Made by a program: the position numbers and the translations under genes
In this document: piece after piece, positions 23,245-61,379 of the stretch
Numbering within the stretch: position 1 is the first letter of the stretch
Layout of the letters: every line of letters begins with the position of its first letter
From: Sabellastarte sp. h YS-2021
Taxonomy: Eukaryota > Annelida > Polychaeta > Sabellida > Sabellidae
DNA: 64,000 nt
Assembly (NCBI GenBank): GCA_964017235.1
Contig: OZ024935.1
Span: forward strand, 2,976,001 to 3,040,000
Direction of reading: 5' to 3'
Notes under the pieces: generated by a model
What the model was told of the DNA's origin: nothing
What the model saw: the letters and a program-made list of their open reading frames with translations, nothing else
Database searches by the model: none

Positions 23245-23458
23245 TGCAACAAAAATAATGAGGTAAACAATGTAGTCATGTGACCTCTTTGGCGGGAGGA
23301 CGGACTACTGTAGCCCAATGGCTTGGTTAAGGTTGTTAGTAAACCTTAAAATCGCATCTCTGCGTTGGCCATTGGGTTGGATGGCTCCAACAAATAGCTA
23401 CTGTTAGGAAATGGTAAGTATTTCTAATAAAAATTTAAATTACTATTAAATTTTTCAA
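23245..23458 (-). repeat. DIRS right inverted terminal repeat
   Basis: Inverted partner of the left repeat, with an extra outer 40 bp (TATTTCTAATAAAAATTTAA onwards, ending TTTTTCAA) that pairs with the second half of the internal complementary region. Confidence 0.9.
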
Positions 23459-23749
23459 ATTTGTTTTACTGGTGAAATAAAACCTGTTTCCAGAACAGTT
23501 ATGAACAACTTTTAAACTTTTTTTGTAACAACATGTCAGTAAAGATGTTAGGTTACTCATAAATGTTCAAACCATACATCATATATTCTTATTACTCTTG
23601 TAAAGACTTTTGATGTAGATATGACCAAAACATCGGCAATTCCCAGAATTCCTCCTGGTGTCTGGCGAGTTATGTTTTTTTATTTAAAAACATACTCTGG
23701 TGATCTTTTCAGTGTTTAAAATTATATTAAACCCAAATTCATTTTTTTA

Positions 23750-23990
23750 TCAAATACCAGTGTATTTGTTAAGCCATCAGACCCCATGGCCAAGACAGAG
23801 ATACTAATTTTAAGGTCACAGAACATCCTTAACCAGATCAAGGAGTTGCATTAGTTTATCCTCGTCCACATCATTTTTTTTGCTGGCCATCAATGAAGAC
23901 ATGTTTGTTTCTCTGAGAGATAGAACTGGATTGAAGTTTATATGAGGGATTGCCTTTTGTGTTGATGTTCAACCCAAATTCATCAAAAAT
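23750..23990 (+). mobile_element. Decayed left end of a second DIRS copy
   Basis: This region follows the DIRS left terminal repeat and leader: TATTTGTTAAGCCATC.. for TATTTGTTGGAGCCATCC, CCCATGGCCAAGACAGAGAT for CCAATGGCCAACGCAGAGAT, then ACATCCTTAACCAGATC and TTTGCTGGCCATCAATGAAG. Divergence and indels show it is much older than the neighbouring element. No coding part follows. Confidence 0.7.
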
Positions 23991-24049
23991 TGACCCGAGT
24001 ATAATTGTATATTATTTAGAGCATTGTTTGTGCGGATCATAAAAATAAG

Positions 24050-26320
24050 ACTTGGAAAATGGAAACAGTTTTATTAACAAACTGTTCAACATTCACAATA
24101 CAAAAAACTGACGCATATAAAAACACCAGTGAAAAAACTGTGTGATCACATGAACAGAGGTGTACAGAAATCACATTGTAAATAAAAGTTTAAATGAATA
24201 TCCGGTTGGTGAAAGAATGGAGATACTGTCTCTACTTCAAAGTTCTTATATTGACATCACTTGCAATTCTCCCCATACCCCCACACTTGGTTTATTATTT
24301 TGCAAAACAGTATGGTACATAAAAACATTCTGAAAACATTTGCATGTAAAAAAATATTTATTAAAACTAAATTTTAAAAAGTAAACAAAAATGTTTCAGT
24401 AAAATAGGAAATTTATCAAAAATGAGCAGTTGAACATCTGTGAAAAAATAATGGAAAATTTTGTTAAAAACAAATATTGTAAAACAAATCGGGTTGTGTA
24501 TTCGTAAAAGATCTTGACTAAGTCTTAAATCGATGAATTTTTTCTCATAACTTAGTACCAAACATCGTTGTAACATTTTGTCTCAATGTAATAAAATATC
24601 TGTTCTGGACCATGATTTCACTCCAGTTTTCATTTTTTTTTTGTCCTTATTACTTCACTCTCTCATGTTGCACTTTTAAATTCTTTGGTGAATTTTTTCT
24701 CAAAGTTTCTTCACCCAAAACATGCAATAAATACATTAAAACAGAAAACATTTTCCACCAAACACACTGAAGTATAAACTTTTAAAAATTCTTATACAGA
24801 GACCTTCAAACCTGCACGTGTGTGGATGCATTAACACTATGACTTCATTTCACTAAGAGATCATGGTTATTCTGGTCATGCATGCAGTCCATACAGAATG
24901 ATAAAATAATGCGGCATTCTCACCAAAAAACCTTGTACCACAGCAATACGCTGAATTTTATGAAAGCATTTAGTCAAAACACACACAAATACATCAAACC
25001 AGGAAACACTAAAATACTGACTTCCAGTTTAACCGCCAGCCTGAATGTCAGATGAGCAGCAGATTTCCTAGTGCTGAAGCAATGATATGTCAGTTTTAGT
25101 CTGTCAATAAGTCGCACAATATAGAGTCCTCCTTTGCTATGAGTAAACTTTTTGAAATGGTCCTGAGTGTAGCTAGAAAGTTACCCTGTAGGGATCAGTA
25201 AAGCTCTTGACAAATAAAATCCTTTATACAACTAGGGGCAGGCTGTATTCTCTATGCACAGAAAAATTGCTTTCACTGAAACAGGCTTTCCTAACAGCAT
25301 GGTAAAAGTAAGATTGGTACGAGTTGTAAGCCTTGTACTCAAGAAGTACTGCATTGTGTCATTTCACAACTTTTTACCCGTTTATTTCAAGGCTATTTTC
25401 ACCTGCAAATATATGATTTTAAGGTAAATTTAATATCATGTTATAATACTGGAAGTGTCTTCAATAAATGTAAGTACATAGCCCTTACTGCACATATCCA
25501 ATATGAAAAGACTGCATCTTTCAATATGTTGTACTCTGACCAGTTCATTACTCTGTTCACAAACCAGTAATCTAGTCATTTCTACAGTCCGTGTGATAAT
25601 TAAGTGAAAATGACTTCTATTGACTACTGCGTGGTGTTGTAACTTGGCAAATGTCTTAACTTGGCACAAAACTGAAGAAAGAGTATTTGACAGTTGCGTG
25701 TTGTCAGCAGTACTGTGACATTACTGGGAATATACCAAACCATATACAAATACGATGGTAGCCAATTGAAATTACAACAGGTTAAAACTTGACTACATTC
25801 AAGAACTTTTAAGTGGAGACTCAAGTGTTGTGCTCCTTAAATTGCACTTTAAAATGATCACTGATTTGAATTTTCAAGTTTAAAGTCTATTTGTAACCTG
25901 CAAGTGTATCAATGCACATTTTAATCAAAAGAACTCCACAATATTAATCATAAACAAATGGAAATAAGGATTTTTTCTCTTAGAGATTTGTTAGGTTACA
26001 ACACCAAACAGCAATCATTTATCTAAAAAAACCTCTCATAAGTGAAATCCCCTTTTAAAAAGAAATGGAATTGTCACCTTTTCTGGAATTTCTAGTTCAG
26101 TAACACTACATTGAATGTCTCGCTACAATTCTTGAGTCAACTGAATCTTAAACTGCTAAACTGAATTTTCATAGCATATTTATTTCACTGCAAATCTTTT
26201 AGCCAAACTGTATCATTGGCTGCAATCCTCGACTCAGTGGCATTCATCTCCTTCTTGTGTAAATATACACAGAGAAGGCCTAAGTGAATTCAGTTTTTTC
26301 CCCAAGATAATGTTTACCCA
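24050..26320 (-). other. Possible PTGES2 3' UTR, otherwise nothing recognised
   Basis: AT-rich stretch with no repeat I recognise, directly downstream of the PTGES2 stop on the minus strand. An AATAAA on the minus strand near 24070 (followed by ACTGTTTCC) could end the transcript. The extent is a guess. Confidence 0.3.
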
Positions 26321-53118
<26,798 letters not shown>

Positions 53119-53385
53119 GTTTCTTTTCGGCGATGACTAAACATCAATCATTTAGGATCGTACGTTAGGGATATGTACAAAAAGTTCCGAACGAACTGGG
53201 AAGCACAATCGTAAACATTACATATATTATGATACAAAAGTCAATTTTAATGTATCCCAAGTAACCTAGCCACGCTTCTTTATCAAACACAAAACGAATG
53301 AAGTCCAAAAATATGTAATGAACTAAGATGTAGAAATCTTGACCATCATAAGAAATTAAACTGATGAATATTATCGAATTGCAAA
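53119..53385 (-). promoter_or_regulatory. PTGES2 upstream region
   Basis: 267 bp between the PTGES2 ATG and the next transposon. It must hold the 5' UTR and proximal promoter if exon 1 is the first exon. No TATA box is evident. Confidence 0.4.
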
Positions 53386-55320
53386 CCCAGCAGGCACACG
53401 CCTTGAAATGTCGTTGATTTAGACTTGAAAACAGGTCCTGACGTTGAAATGAACATGACCAACTACTAAATCTAAGTTAGTTTTCTGACATGAAAAAGTA
53501 GTGATCCAGAAATCATGGTGATTTTTGGTTGAAAAACTGACACTGACTCAATTTCAACACTATTTCAAAGCTAGATTTCTGACTGGAAAAAGTAGTGGTA
53601 CTTCATAAAAAAATCACCACTAAATCAAGTTAGGTTTTTCGACATGAAATCTTAGTCATGTTATTGAACAGAAAACAGGTTGAATGTTGGGAAATGAATG
53701 ACTGGTAATCGTTGATTGAAAATTCTTTTTCTAGAGGGTAATTTAGTGATTAAGTCTAACTTTTTGAAAGAACTATTATTGCAATTGTTTTTGAATTTGT
53801 AGATACAGTATTTGTAAAGCAAAGATTAATTTTTAAAGATTATAAAGATGATAGAGTTTATGTGTGCATGTACTTGTACATTTTTTCTCCATTCTCCTTA
53901 TTAATTAACTGATGCATCCAAATATAACTTTTATAATTTATAATTATATTTTGATAAATGCAATTCTCGATAATTAAAAAAAAAACGTTTTGAAGTCAAA
54001 CTTATCTTAAATAAAAAAGATGAATTCAAACTTATTCATCAAAAGTTAGTAATTAGAATTTGTTTCTCAAATTCTCCCATACATAAAGAACATAGTTTTC
54101 CATTTACAAGTTTACACAGAAAACTTCCCTACACAGAGAACCTAAGCTATAACATTTTATCACACAACAGTGAGGTTGGAGGGTTCCTGGTTTTTCTTAT
54201 CTGTACCCTGCTACACAGGACATTGGACCTGTGACTAAAGTAATTAGATAACACAGCAGGGGTGGAGGTGGGGGTTTACCCTTGCTCAGTTGCACACATG
54301 GTGTTTACTTCTTTAAGTCTGTTTTTTTTGTGGTCAGCACTGACAACTAATTAAGTTGGGGAATAATGGGTGGAGTTCTTCAAATGTGGCTTTTCTTGTG
54401 TTTTTTTTTCAGTTCATATGACAAAGTTGTACGAGACACAAGCATCTGAACTGAGCATTGTGGCTTTGCTACATGATTATAGCTTCTTTATAATTACAAT
54501 ATAATTATAGCCAACTTAATAAAACATTTAAAAGAAACTGATTGGATAAAATACTGAAGATATAAATAATGTCACAATTGTTTGTTATTTACAAAGAAAA
54601 AAAATATTTTAAAATTTCACAAAAAGAATTACAATTGAAGGCAATGAATAATACCGATCCTATTAATAACATAAAAATGGATATCTAGTTGGAAAATATG
54701 GATTTACATATCTTGAGCATATTTGAAAGCTGATTAAAAATTATGTGTTATTACAACGTTATCAGAAATAGAATATTGAATATACAATGATTCATGAAAA
54801 CATGTGATCTTGGAAAGAATCAATTACTTTGAAGTTATATCCAAATTGTAAAATATGCATATGGATAGTTATTATATAATGTTATTAAGAAGCTATAATT
54901 ATGACACACAAGCTACAATGTTCAACTAAAGAAGACAGTGTAAACAATCTGATTTCACCAATTGAATTCAACCCTATTTCATACATTGGATTCAACCAAA
55001 AACAGTTTGCAAAATCTACACATATTTCAACCAGATTTCTCCCATTGAATTCAACCAGATTTCACCCACTGAATTCAACCTGATTTCACCGATTGAATTC
55101 AACCTGATTTCACCGGTTGGATCCAACCAAAAACGGTTTGCAAAATCTACACATATTTCAACCAGATTTCACCCATTGAATTCAACCAGATTTCAACAGT
55201 TGGTTTCAACATGATTTCACCGGTTGGATCCAACTAAAAACGGTTTGCAAAATCTTCACGTATTTCAACCAGATTTCACCGTTGGAATCAACCAGATTTC
55301 AAAGTCGCGTGCCTGCTGGG
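53386..55320. mobile_element. TIR transposon G (1.9 kb), non-autonomous, with internal tandem words
   Basis: The ends CCCAGCAGGCACACGCCTTG and, reversed, CCCAGCAGGCACGCGACTTT are inverted repeats. The left 320 bp iterate GACATGAAA/AGTAGTG words. The right 380 bp (54940-55315) iterate ATTTCACCCATTGAATTC plus AACCAG at 24-25 bp, with a longer period of about 115 bp marked by CGGTTTGCAAAATCTACACA. No transposase frame or clear target duplication. Confidence 0.75.
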
Positions 55321-55459
55321 AATGGCCTAATACAGTCTGCATGGTAAGGGGGTTCTTGAAATGTCATCATCATGCTAATAAACAAGTAGCTGGCTAGTAT
55401 GACCTGTGTAATGACTCATATAAACAACAAAAAAAAGAAATATTCTTTTTGTGGTAAAT

Positions 55460-56270
55460 CTAGACCAGGGAAATTGCTGACCCATGTTGACAGCCACTGT
55501 TGGCCCAATGGCTTTTTGGTTAGTGGATGCCTCATCAGTCCGAAGTTGACAGGCTATGGCTAAAATGGTACTCCCACTATAGAATCAGCCAATCAAATTA
55601 CAGCCTGAAGTTATGTGATCATTGTTTAACAGAAGGCAAATGATTGACAGATTGTGGGTGGATCTAAGTTATGGGGATTCTTGATAAATCAAAATATACC
55701 ATAATAAATATTTTTTTACTAAGTTTCCCCAAATCCCCTATGTGATTCACTGTAGTATTCTGTTAGTGTTAAACCTACAATGGTACTTTGTAGACAATGC
55801 AGTTCTAAAATCAAAAAGAACTCTGTAAAAAAGTTCTTTTCTGGAAAACAGCAACTCTGTTGATGCTAACTGCCACTATGATTAATTACCCTGGAGTTGG
55901 ACTTTGAACATAGGAGAGAAAACACTGCCACTTCTCAATAGTTACTACACACATAAACAGGCTTTATAAGAATTACATATATGAGTGTTGTGTTCCAAGA
56001 ATAACCAAGAATAAAACCTGCTTGTAGAAATAGAGTGTTTTACTGTTCAAGATACAACCACCTTGAATAAAAATACACTGTTGGCCCAACAGTGGCAAAA
56101 TATAGAGATATGCAGCCTGAGAAGTAATTGGCAAGCCACTGTTGTGTCAACATTGGCCCAACGGTGGCAAAATCTGCTGACCATGTAACCGATAGCCATC
56201 ATTGGCCCAAAATTACCAAAATCTGCTGACTATGCAATCAATAGCCAATGCGTTCGGACGGCAGAATGCT
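55460..56270. repeat. Region with iterated CACTGTTGGCCCAA words
   Basis: CCACTGTTGGCCCAATGGC at 55495 and, around 56080-56250, ATTGGCCCAACGGTGGC / AAAATCTGCTGACCATG words repeat at about 45-60 bp. Possibly the two ends of another word-iterated element; its limits are not clear. The flanking 56270-57340 stretch is otherwise unrecognised. Confidence 0.45.
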
Positions 56271-56582
56271 ATATGGGCTATAATAAGATGAGCAACACAT
56301 AATCTTAAATCAAAAGACAGGTGAATGGGTACTTGCTGAAATCTCATTATAAAATTGCACACTGAATTCCTCTTAAGAACAATAAAAAAGGCCTTTGCTA
56401 TCATATAAAATGCTACTAGCACTAGAGTGTAATGCAAGTGTTATAAGTGAATGAAGATGTCACTGTTGAGCATCTGGTGTTAATAGCAATGGTTTATATG
56501 GCTAAATGCCTTATTACTCCGCCAGTTTGTCTGTTGGAAATCACTCTAAAAATAACAAATGGATCTTATAATTTTTTTGCCG

Positions 56583-56604
56583 GGGGGGGGGGGGGGGGGG
56601 GGGG
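56583..56604. repeat. Poly-G tract
   Basis: More than twenty consecutive G followed by ATGGGGGGG. Could form a quadruplex; length is prone to assembly error. Confidence 0.8.
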
Positions 56605-57359
56605 ATGGGGGGGTAAAGCCTGTTCAAATGAAGAAATAATTTCACTGCAGGAAATATCCAGATCAAATTTTGGATTAAAAAATGTTTTGTAAATGGTCCC
56701 CGACAGAAGTTTGTGCTCGCTCTACAAGTGCTTTCCATCTTTTATCTAAAATCAAACATAGGTGGAACTAGATGGATTTCTACAGAATTTATTTATCAAT
56801 ACACATGAAAATGAAACTGATCATTGAAAGATATTGGTTCGAACCCAAATTAATTATGACTTGTCTTAAGCCCAAAACTGTACTAATTGCTTCCATCAAT
56901 GACAGTACATTTTTCTGTGTGTTTCTTTGATTCTCTGTCTGTGTTATGGAGTACTACATAAGTAATGAAGATCTTCATGAAGGTTTTATGTGAGTAAGGC
57001 CTACTCCTGGCCAAAGGAAGAAGTAGTTAAATTCTTTAAAAGATATGTCAGATAATAAGCTACATACAAAAATCCCAAATATTTGGAACTGTCCTTTGAT
57101 GAAGGTCTGCAACTAGCAGCCCTTTCTACTATAAAAAGAGCAGATGTCAACCGTGAAATCCACCTTAAGTTGAAGCTGAAAGCACCCAAAAAGATAACCA
57201 CCTTTAACAGAGGTAGCCAGTGAAGACGTGTACATCACATTATATATTAAGGTTCAATTTAAAGAACTAAATGTATGATTTTTTGCATCCTGAGCCTACC
57301 TCATTCACTTCAAAATATTTTCAACTTTTAGGGTTGTGTATATATTGCAGTAAATCAAC

Positions 57360-57870
57360 AAAATAGAATCAGAGACACCCGTATCCCACAGCCTGGGGAA
57401 ATATTGTTCTACACAATGACTCACAGAAGAGGCGAAAAAGTGCAAAGATAAGGAATATTTTAGAACAATGTAGGTTCAGGTGCTGAAGAAATAACACTTA
57501 AGACAGAGAAAATGTATGCTAAGATATCGTAGAAAAAATTTTTAAAAGCAAAATGCTGGTATCAACTTGTGAAATGAAAGTTATGAAGCTGTGAAATTTA
57601 TCAATTGGGTTGTAGCTATCAAATGAGATAGCACAATTGGTTAAAAGTATATATAATAAGTTTTAGCAATCCATATAGCTTTGTGATAGGGGTAATATGT
57701 CTCAAATGTGGCAATAGAAAACACTGCACAAAATTTTAAAGTCAGGGTCACACCATGACATTGCCTACCTTCACCCACAGTCAATGCTCCTGCCAAGTAT
57801 GAACTTCCTATACCTCACAGTTTCTGATTTACAGCCTGGAGAAAGTTTCTCAAACTTCCTGCCTACCCTT
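57360..57870. repeat. Dispersed copy of the PTGES2 intron 6 repeat
   Basis: CCCACAGCCTGGGGAAATA and later GCCAAGTATGAACTTCCTAT, TTTACAGCCTGGA match 26590-27315 in the same order and orientation at reduced identity. Confidence 0.7.
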
Positions 57871-57949
57871 TCACCCAGCGGAAGCCATGGGTGAAAACAT
57901 ACAGGTTATATTGTGGAATAAAGGAGAGCAGGGCATAGTAGTTGGCCAT

Positions 57950-58072
57950 GATTCTGCACTGTAACTGAACATCAAACTTACCCATATAAGGCCATAATGT
58001 AGATTTGAACCCTGAACCTTAGAGGTAGAAGATGAATGTGTTTCCAGGTCACCACTGTCCTACTAAATCATT
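57950..58072 (-). mobile_element. tRNA-derived SINE (family 1), minus strand
   Basis: On the minus strand: GGACAGTGGTGACCTGG (A-box region), CAGGGTTCAAATCTAC (B-box region), then TATATGGGTAAGTTTGATG and CAGTTACAG, the same order as in the SINE at 5368. Confidence 0.65.
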
Positions 58073-58266
58073 TACCAAATAATTTGGTTTTACATTATTT
58101 CCATTCAACAATTACTTGCACAGTCATGCAAGTACAGTTGTCTTAAATTTCAAGAGATAAAAGAGATGCTATTGTTGAACCCCAAGTTAAAATCTGTGCA
58201 ATCTCAGGATGGCATGTATGCGATATCATCATCAAAAGATCATGAAGATCATCTAACAGAGAATGC

Positions 58267-58349
58267 TTGGTTCATTGACATGCAAAAGGGATTTGACTGG
58301 CTAGATCGAAACCATCCAGTTAAGTGCCTTTTGCATGTCAATGAGTTGG
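58267..58349 (+). ncRNA. Hairpin with miRNA-precursor geometry
   Basis: Arm CATTGACATGCAAAAGG (58273-58289) pairs perfectly with CCTTTTGCATGTCAATG (58327-58343); after one mismatch ten more pairs follow inward (58291-58300 with 58316-58325, two of them G-U), leaving a 15-nt loop. The outer bases add one A-U and several wobble pairs. Stem length and loop suit a pre-miRNA; a decayed palindromic MITE is the alternative. Confidence 0.35.
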
Positions 58350-58509
58350 AGCAGCTTCATTTCAATATTTCAATACAGTCCCCACAGGAACGCGATATTT
58401 AGTTGTGCTTCATTCTAGTGAATTTCAGTGTCCAATAATATGGTACCACTGTAATATTATCACAGTTGGGGTTTTCTAGCTTGCGCATTAAAATTACATC
58501 ACACATCAT

Positions 58510-58535
58510 GATATTATTATTATTATTATTACTAA
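58510..58535. repeat. ATT microsatellite
   Basis: About seven tandem ATT units. The surrounding 58400-58950 stretch shows nothing else. Confidence 0.8.
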
Positions 58536-58954
58536 ACTAAGTACATTGTTTTGTATCCATTAAATAAATAAGAAGTCATTTTTCAAAATCAATTGCTTTT
58601 AATTCTTAAAAGCTATCAAAAGTGACATAATTGGCACAATAGATGTTTGAGTTTACGCATTTGGTCAGTAATGGCTGCTTTGTTTGGCTTTATAATTTAA
58701 TTTATGTCTGTCTGAACTATCTTGCCTGCATGTGATGCGGGTTGCAGTGCCATATCTATAACTTTAGTTATAATATGGCTACTTTAGATGTACTGTTCAA
58801 ACTAAGCAGATGTTTCTGGTAACATATAAATACTCATCATATTTGGATGGCCTTATGGTATTATTTAAGCTACAGTAAATTCATTGTCAATAGGGATTTT
58901 ATTCTTGTCTAACTTCTGTGATGCCTGTTCCAGGAACAACACAAAAATACACAA

Positions 58955-59990
58955 AGCAAACTCATCTAAAGGTTCTGTATGGGTCCTTTGCTGTATTCAC
59001 TACACACTTCTCCCCTCAGCTTATTTATTGGTAAACGCAAAAGTTTCAAGGTTCATTTTTATGCTGAGGACATCCATCTTTATATGCACTTGTCACAGAA
59101 GAATGCCTCTTTTGCCTTGGAACAGTTGAACAGGTGCCTTAGTTAATTTTAAAGAGTAGATGATAACAAGTAAACTCAAATTGAATCCTGATAAGACTGA
59201 ATCTATACTCCTTGGTACAAAACAGACAGAGGGATAGGTTGGAAGCATATTTACTGATTGACATCTTGAGTAGTCTTTTCTGCCAGGCGGAGTCTGTCAA
59301 AGTACCCAGGCATGTGGTTCAACTCTGACATTTTATTGTCTAAAATTCTTCAGAATGTTTTATGCAACTCAGGGCCTCCGGATGGGTTGGGCAGTTTCTT
59401 GGTCATGATGTTTCTATACTTGTGGCCTATGCCCTTGTCAGGAGTCAGCTGGGCCACTGTAATTCACCTTTCATGAGTCTGTAAAAGTTATATTTAAATT
59501 GCAATTTATCTAAACCAATACAGCTAGAACTGTGTCAAACACTGGTAGATATACCAGTATAACTTCTGTTCTTAAGACATTGCATTTGCTGCTTGTTCAT
59601 TATTGCAGTGTTATATTCCCTAATATTTTGCTCCATATCTTTTCTCTTACCTTAGTTCTTACAGCACCAGGTGTAGGCCGAGTGTTGGCATTTTTTGTGC
59701 CAAAGTTTCATCCATCTATTCAAAAGTCTGTCAAACAGTGATTTTAAAGTTTTGCTTGTGATGTGCCGCTGTTTGAAATGCTCTTCCTGATTAAATTTGC
59801 GTGTCTGCCTCTATTGCCTCTTTAAGAAAGAAGCTTACATCGTACCTCTACACAAAGGCATATTCCCCTTAGTCTTAATACCCCTGGCTGTTCTCTAGTG
59901 CTTGAACCCTTTCAGTCACTGGATACGTATATTGGTGGACCATTTTCGTGATGTTTTGGGGGAGATCAAGTGCTACAAAGTTACATTGTA
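58955..59990 (+). mobile_element. Decayed CR1/L2-like LINE
   Basis: Fragments in several frames follow the 43-kb LINE in order: GGTTCTGTATGGGTCCTTTG (the QGSVLGPL region) near 58970, LKLNPDKTE-like near 59170, SNTGRYTSITSVLKTLH near 59535, FHPSIQKSVKQ near 59705, and the GGGGGAGATCAAGTGCTACA end near 59955. Many stops and indels. Confidence 0.8.
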
Positions 59991-60075
59991 ACCATTCCTA
60001 TCCAGGGTAGTGCACTGACCTATTAGAGTTTTTACATTGTAACCATTCCTACCCAGGGTAGTACACTGACCTATT
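59985..60075. repeat. 52-bp tandem duplication at a LINE 3' end
   Basis: TACATTGTAACCATTCCTA..CAGGGTAGT..CACTGACCTATT occurs twice in direct succession just after the decayed LINE. Confidence 0.8.
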
Positions 60076-60600
60076 TGTGAATTACCAATGAAATCATTTA
60101 ACAGGCATGTGGGTGGAGCTTGAAGTAACCATCAAGGGTAATTTGGGTGGTTAGTGGTGTACAAGGGGTGTTTAAGCTCATTAAAAAAAGAAAATTTTAA
60201 TATGAATCCATTACGTTGGAGGGATGAAGGACTTGGTACACATTTCTCAAACAACAGGGCCAAATATGACTTTTCATCACTATGCAAATGATTAACACCA
60301 AGGAACATGTATGTACAATATTATGCACCTTTTGATTTTGGGTAGTCTTCTTCTAGGCTCTGAGATATTTTTTATGTTTAATATTTTTATATACTTATGT
60401 ATTTTAATATTTTTTCAACAGCAAGTATCCATGATATTCAAACAGCAAATTGAATACTGGAACTAAGTGTAACTGAAAAAACAACAATCTGACCTGTACA
60501 AAACATAATTAATTTTCAAAAGGAATCAGCATGACATTTACATTATATTCTACTTAGTTCAAACCAAAGTCGATTACCTAAGGTCCAAGATCAAATACCA
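60062..60600 (+). repeat. Dispersed direct duplication, left copy
   Basis: About 530 bp, roughly 80% alike to 62497-63005 in the same orientation, with shared blocks GGGTGGAGCTTGAAGT, GCAAATGATTAACAC, AGCAAGTATCCATGATATTC. No coding frame spans it; no termini recognised. Confidence 0.8.
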
Positions 60601-60691
60601 AGTTTTTATGTTTCATTTAAAAGCCAACATAATATTTGTACAGACTTACATTATTTTATGTATTGAGCCGGGGGGGGGGGGGGGGGGGGGG

Positions 60692-60915
60692 CACAGTGGC
60701 AGAGTGATAACGCTCTCGCCTCCCCCCTCAGAGGCCGGGGTTCGGTTTCTGGCATGGCCTCAAGTGGGAAAACTGGTAGTTGCTTGCCGTTGGCTGGTAG
60801 TTTACAGTACAGATCCCTGACGATCTGAAAATACTAGTTCCTCTGCCCTTCCAACTACCCATCGTGATATGACCTGTACAGTGTTGACGTAAAACTCCAA
60901 ATAAATAAAAATAAA
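60692..60915 (+). mobile_element. tRNA-derived SINE (family 1)
   Basis: The head CACAGTGGCAGAGTGATAAC and B-box-like GGGTTCGGTTTC are followed by AAGTGGGAAAACTGG, CAGTTTACAGTACAGATCC-type body and GTTGACGTAAAACTCC plus AAATAAATAAAAAT tail. A run of 22 or more G (60670-60691) directly precedes the A box. Confidence 0.75.
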
Positions 60916-61204
60916 GCATTGAGCCAGGGGCTCTGGTAAAGCCCATAGGCAAGGCTAGATGTATTGGTACACTGAATTGATAATATGATAAACTAGGGTG
61001 TGGGTTCAGTGTTTTAAAATATCACTTGAACTATTGTTAAGCTTGAGGAAACATTATTTATAACATGTCAATCAGAATTCATTTCACAGAGCCTAAAATA
61101 AAGACTCCAGAATTTTAAGGATAATACATATTTCACTGGTGTGTAAAATTTATTAAGTTGCAGAAATAACACTTTCTTAGTACTCATTTCTCCAAAATAT
61201 TCTG

Positions 61205-61365
61205 AGAGGTCCTCAGTGGCCTAGTGGTTAGCAAGTTTGGCATCTAATCATAGGCTGTCACCTCTGTGGGTTCGAGTCCCACAAGTGGCAATTCTGAGGA
61301 CCTGTCCCAATATGACCCTGGCTGTTGAACGGGACGTAAAACCCCAACTTTGCCCCAACTTTGTC
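61205..61365 (+). mobile_element. tRNA-derived SINE (family 2)
   Basis: A tRNA-like head with CCTAGTGGTTAGC and GGGTTCGAGTCCCAC (good A- and B-box matches), then TATGACCCTGGCTGTTGAAC and GGGACGTAAAACCCC. The tail domain is shared with 7930-8010. Confidence 0.75.
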
Positions 61366-61379
61366 CAAAATATTCTGCA

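Larger units (their letters stand above)
17644..23458 (+). mobile_element. DIRS-type tyrosine-recombinase retrotransposon, nearly complete
   Basis: The left terminal repeat (17644-about 17832) is inverted at the right (about 23245-23458). Just inside the right repeat, 23106-23202 is an internal complementary region: its first half is complementary to the outer left end and its second half to the outer right end, meeting at TATAAAA|TTGAAAA, so it records the circle junction expected for DIRS replication. Between them lie a Gag-like frame, a reverse transcriptase-RNase H frame and a tyrosine recombinase frame in the usual DIRS order. No target duplication is seen, as expected. The copy carries a few stops and a frameshift, so it is recent but probably inactive. 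Confidence 0.93.

Noticed and set aside
58166..58402. 78-codon open frame as a gene
   Set aside because: It overlaps the 58273-58343 hairpin, whose pairing dictates much of its sequence, and it has no recognisable domain.
61205..61280. tRNA gene
   Set aside because: A- and B-box matches are good, but the acceptor and anticodon arms do not pair and the sequence continues into a SINE body and tail.
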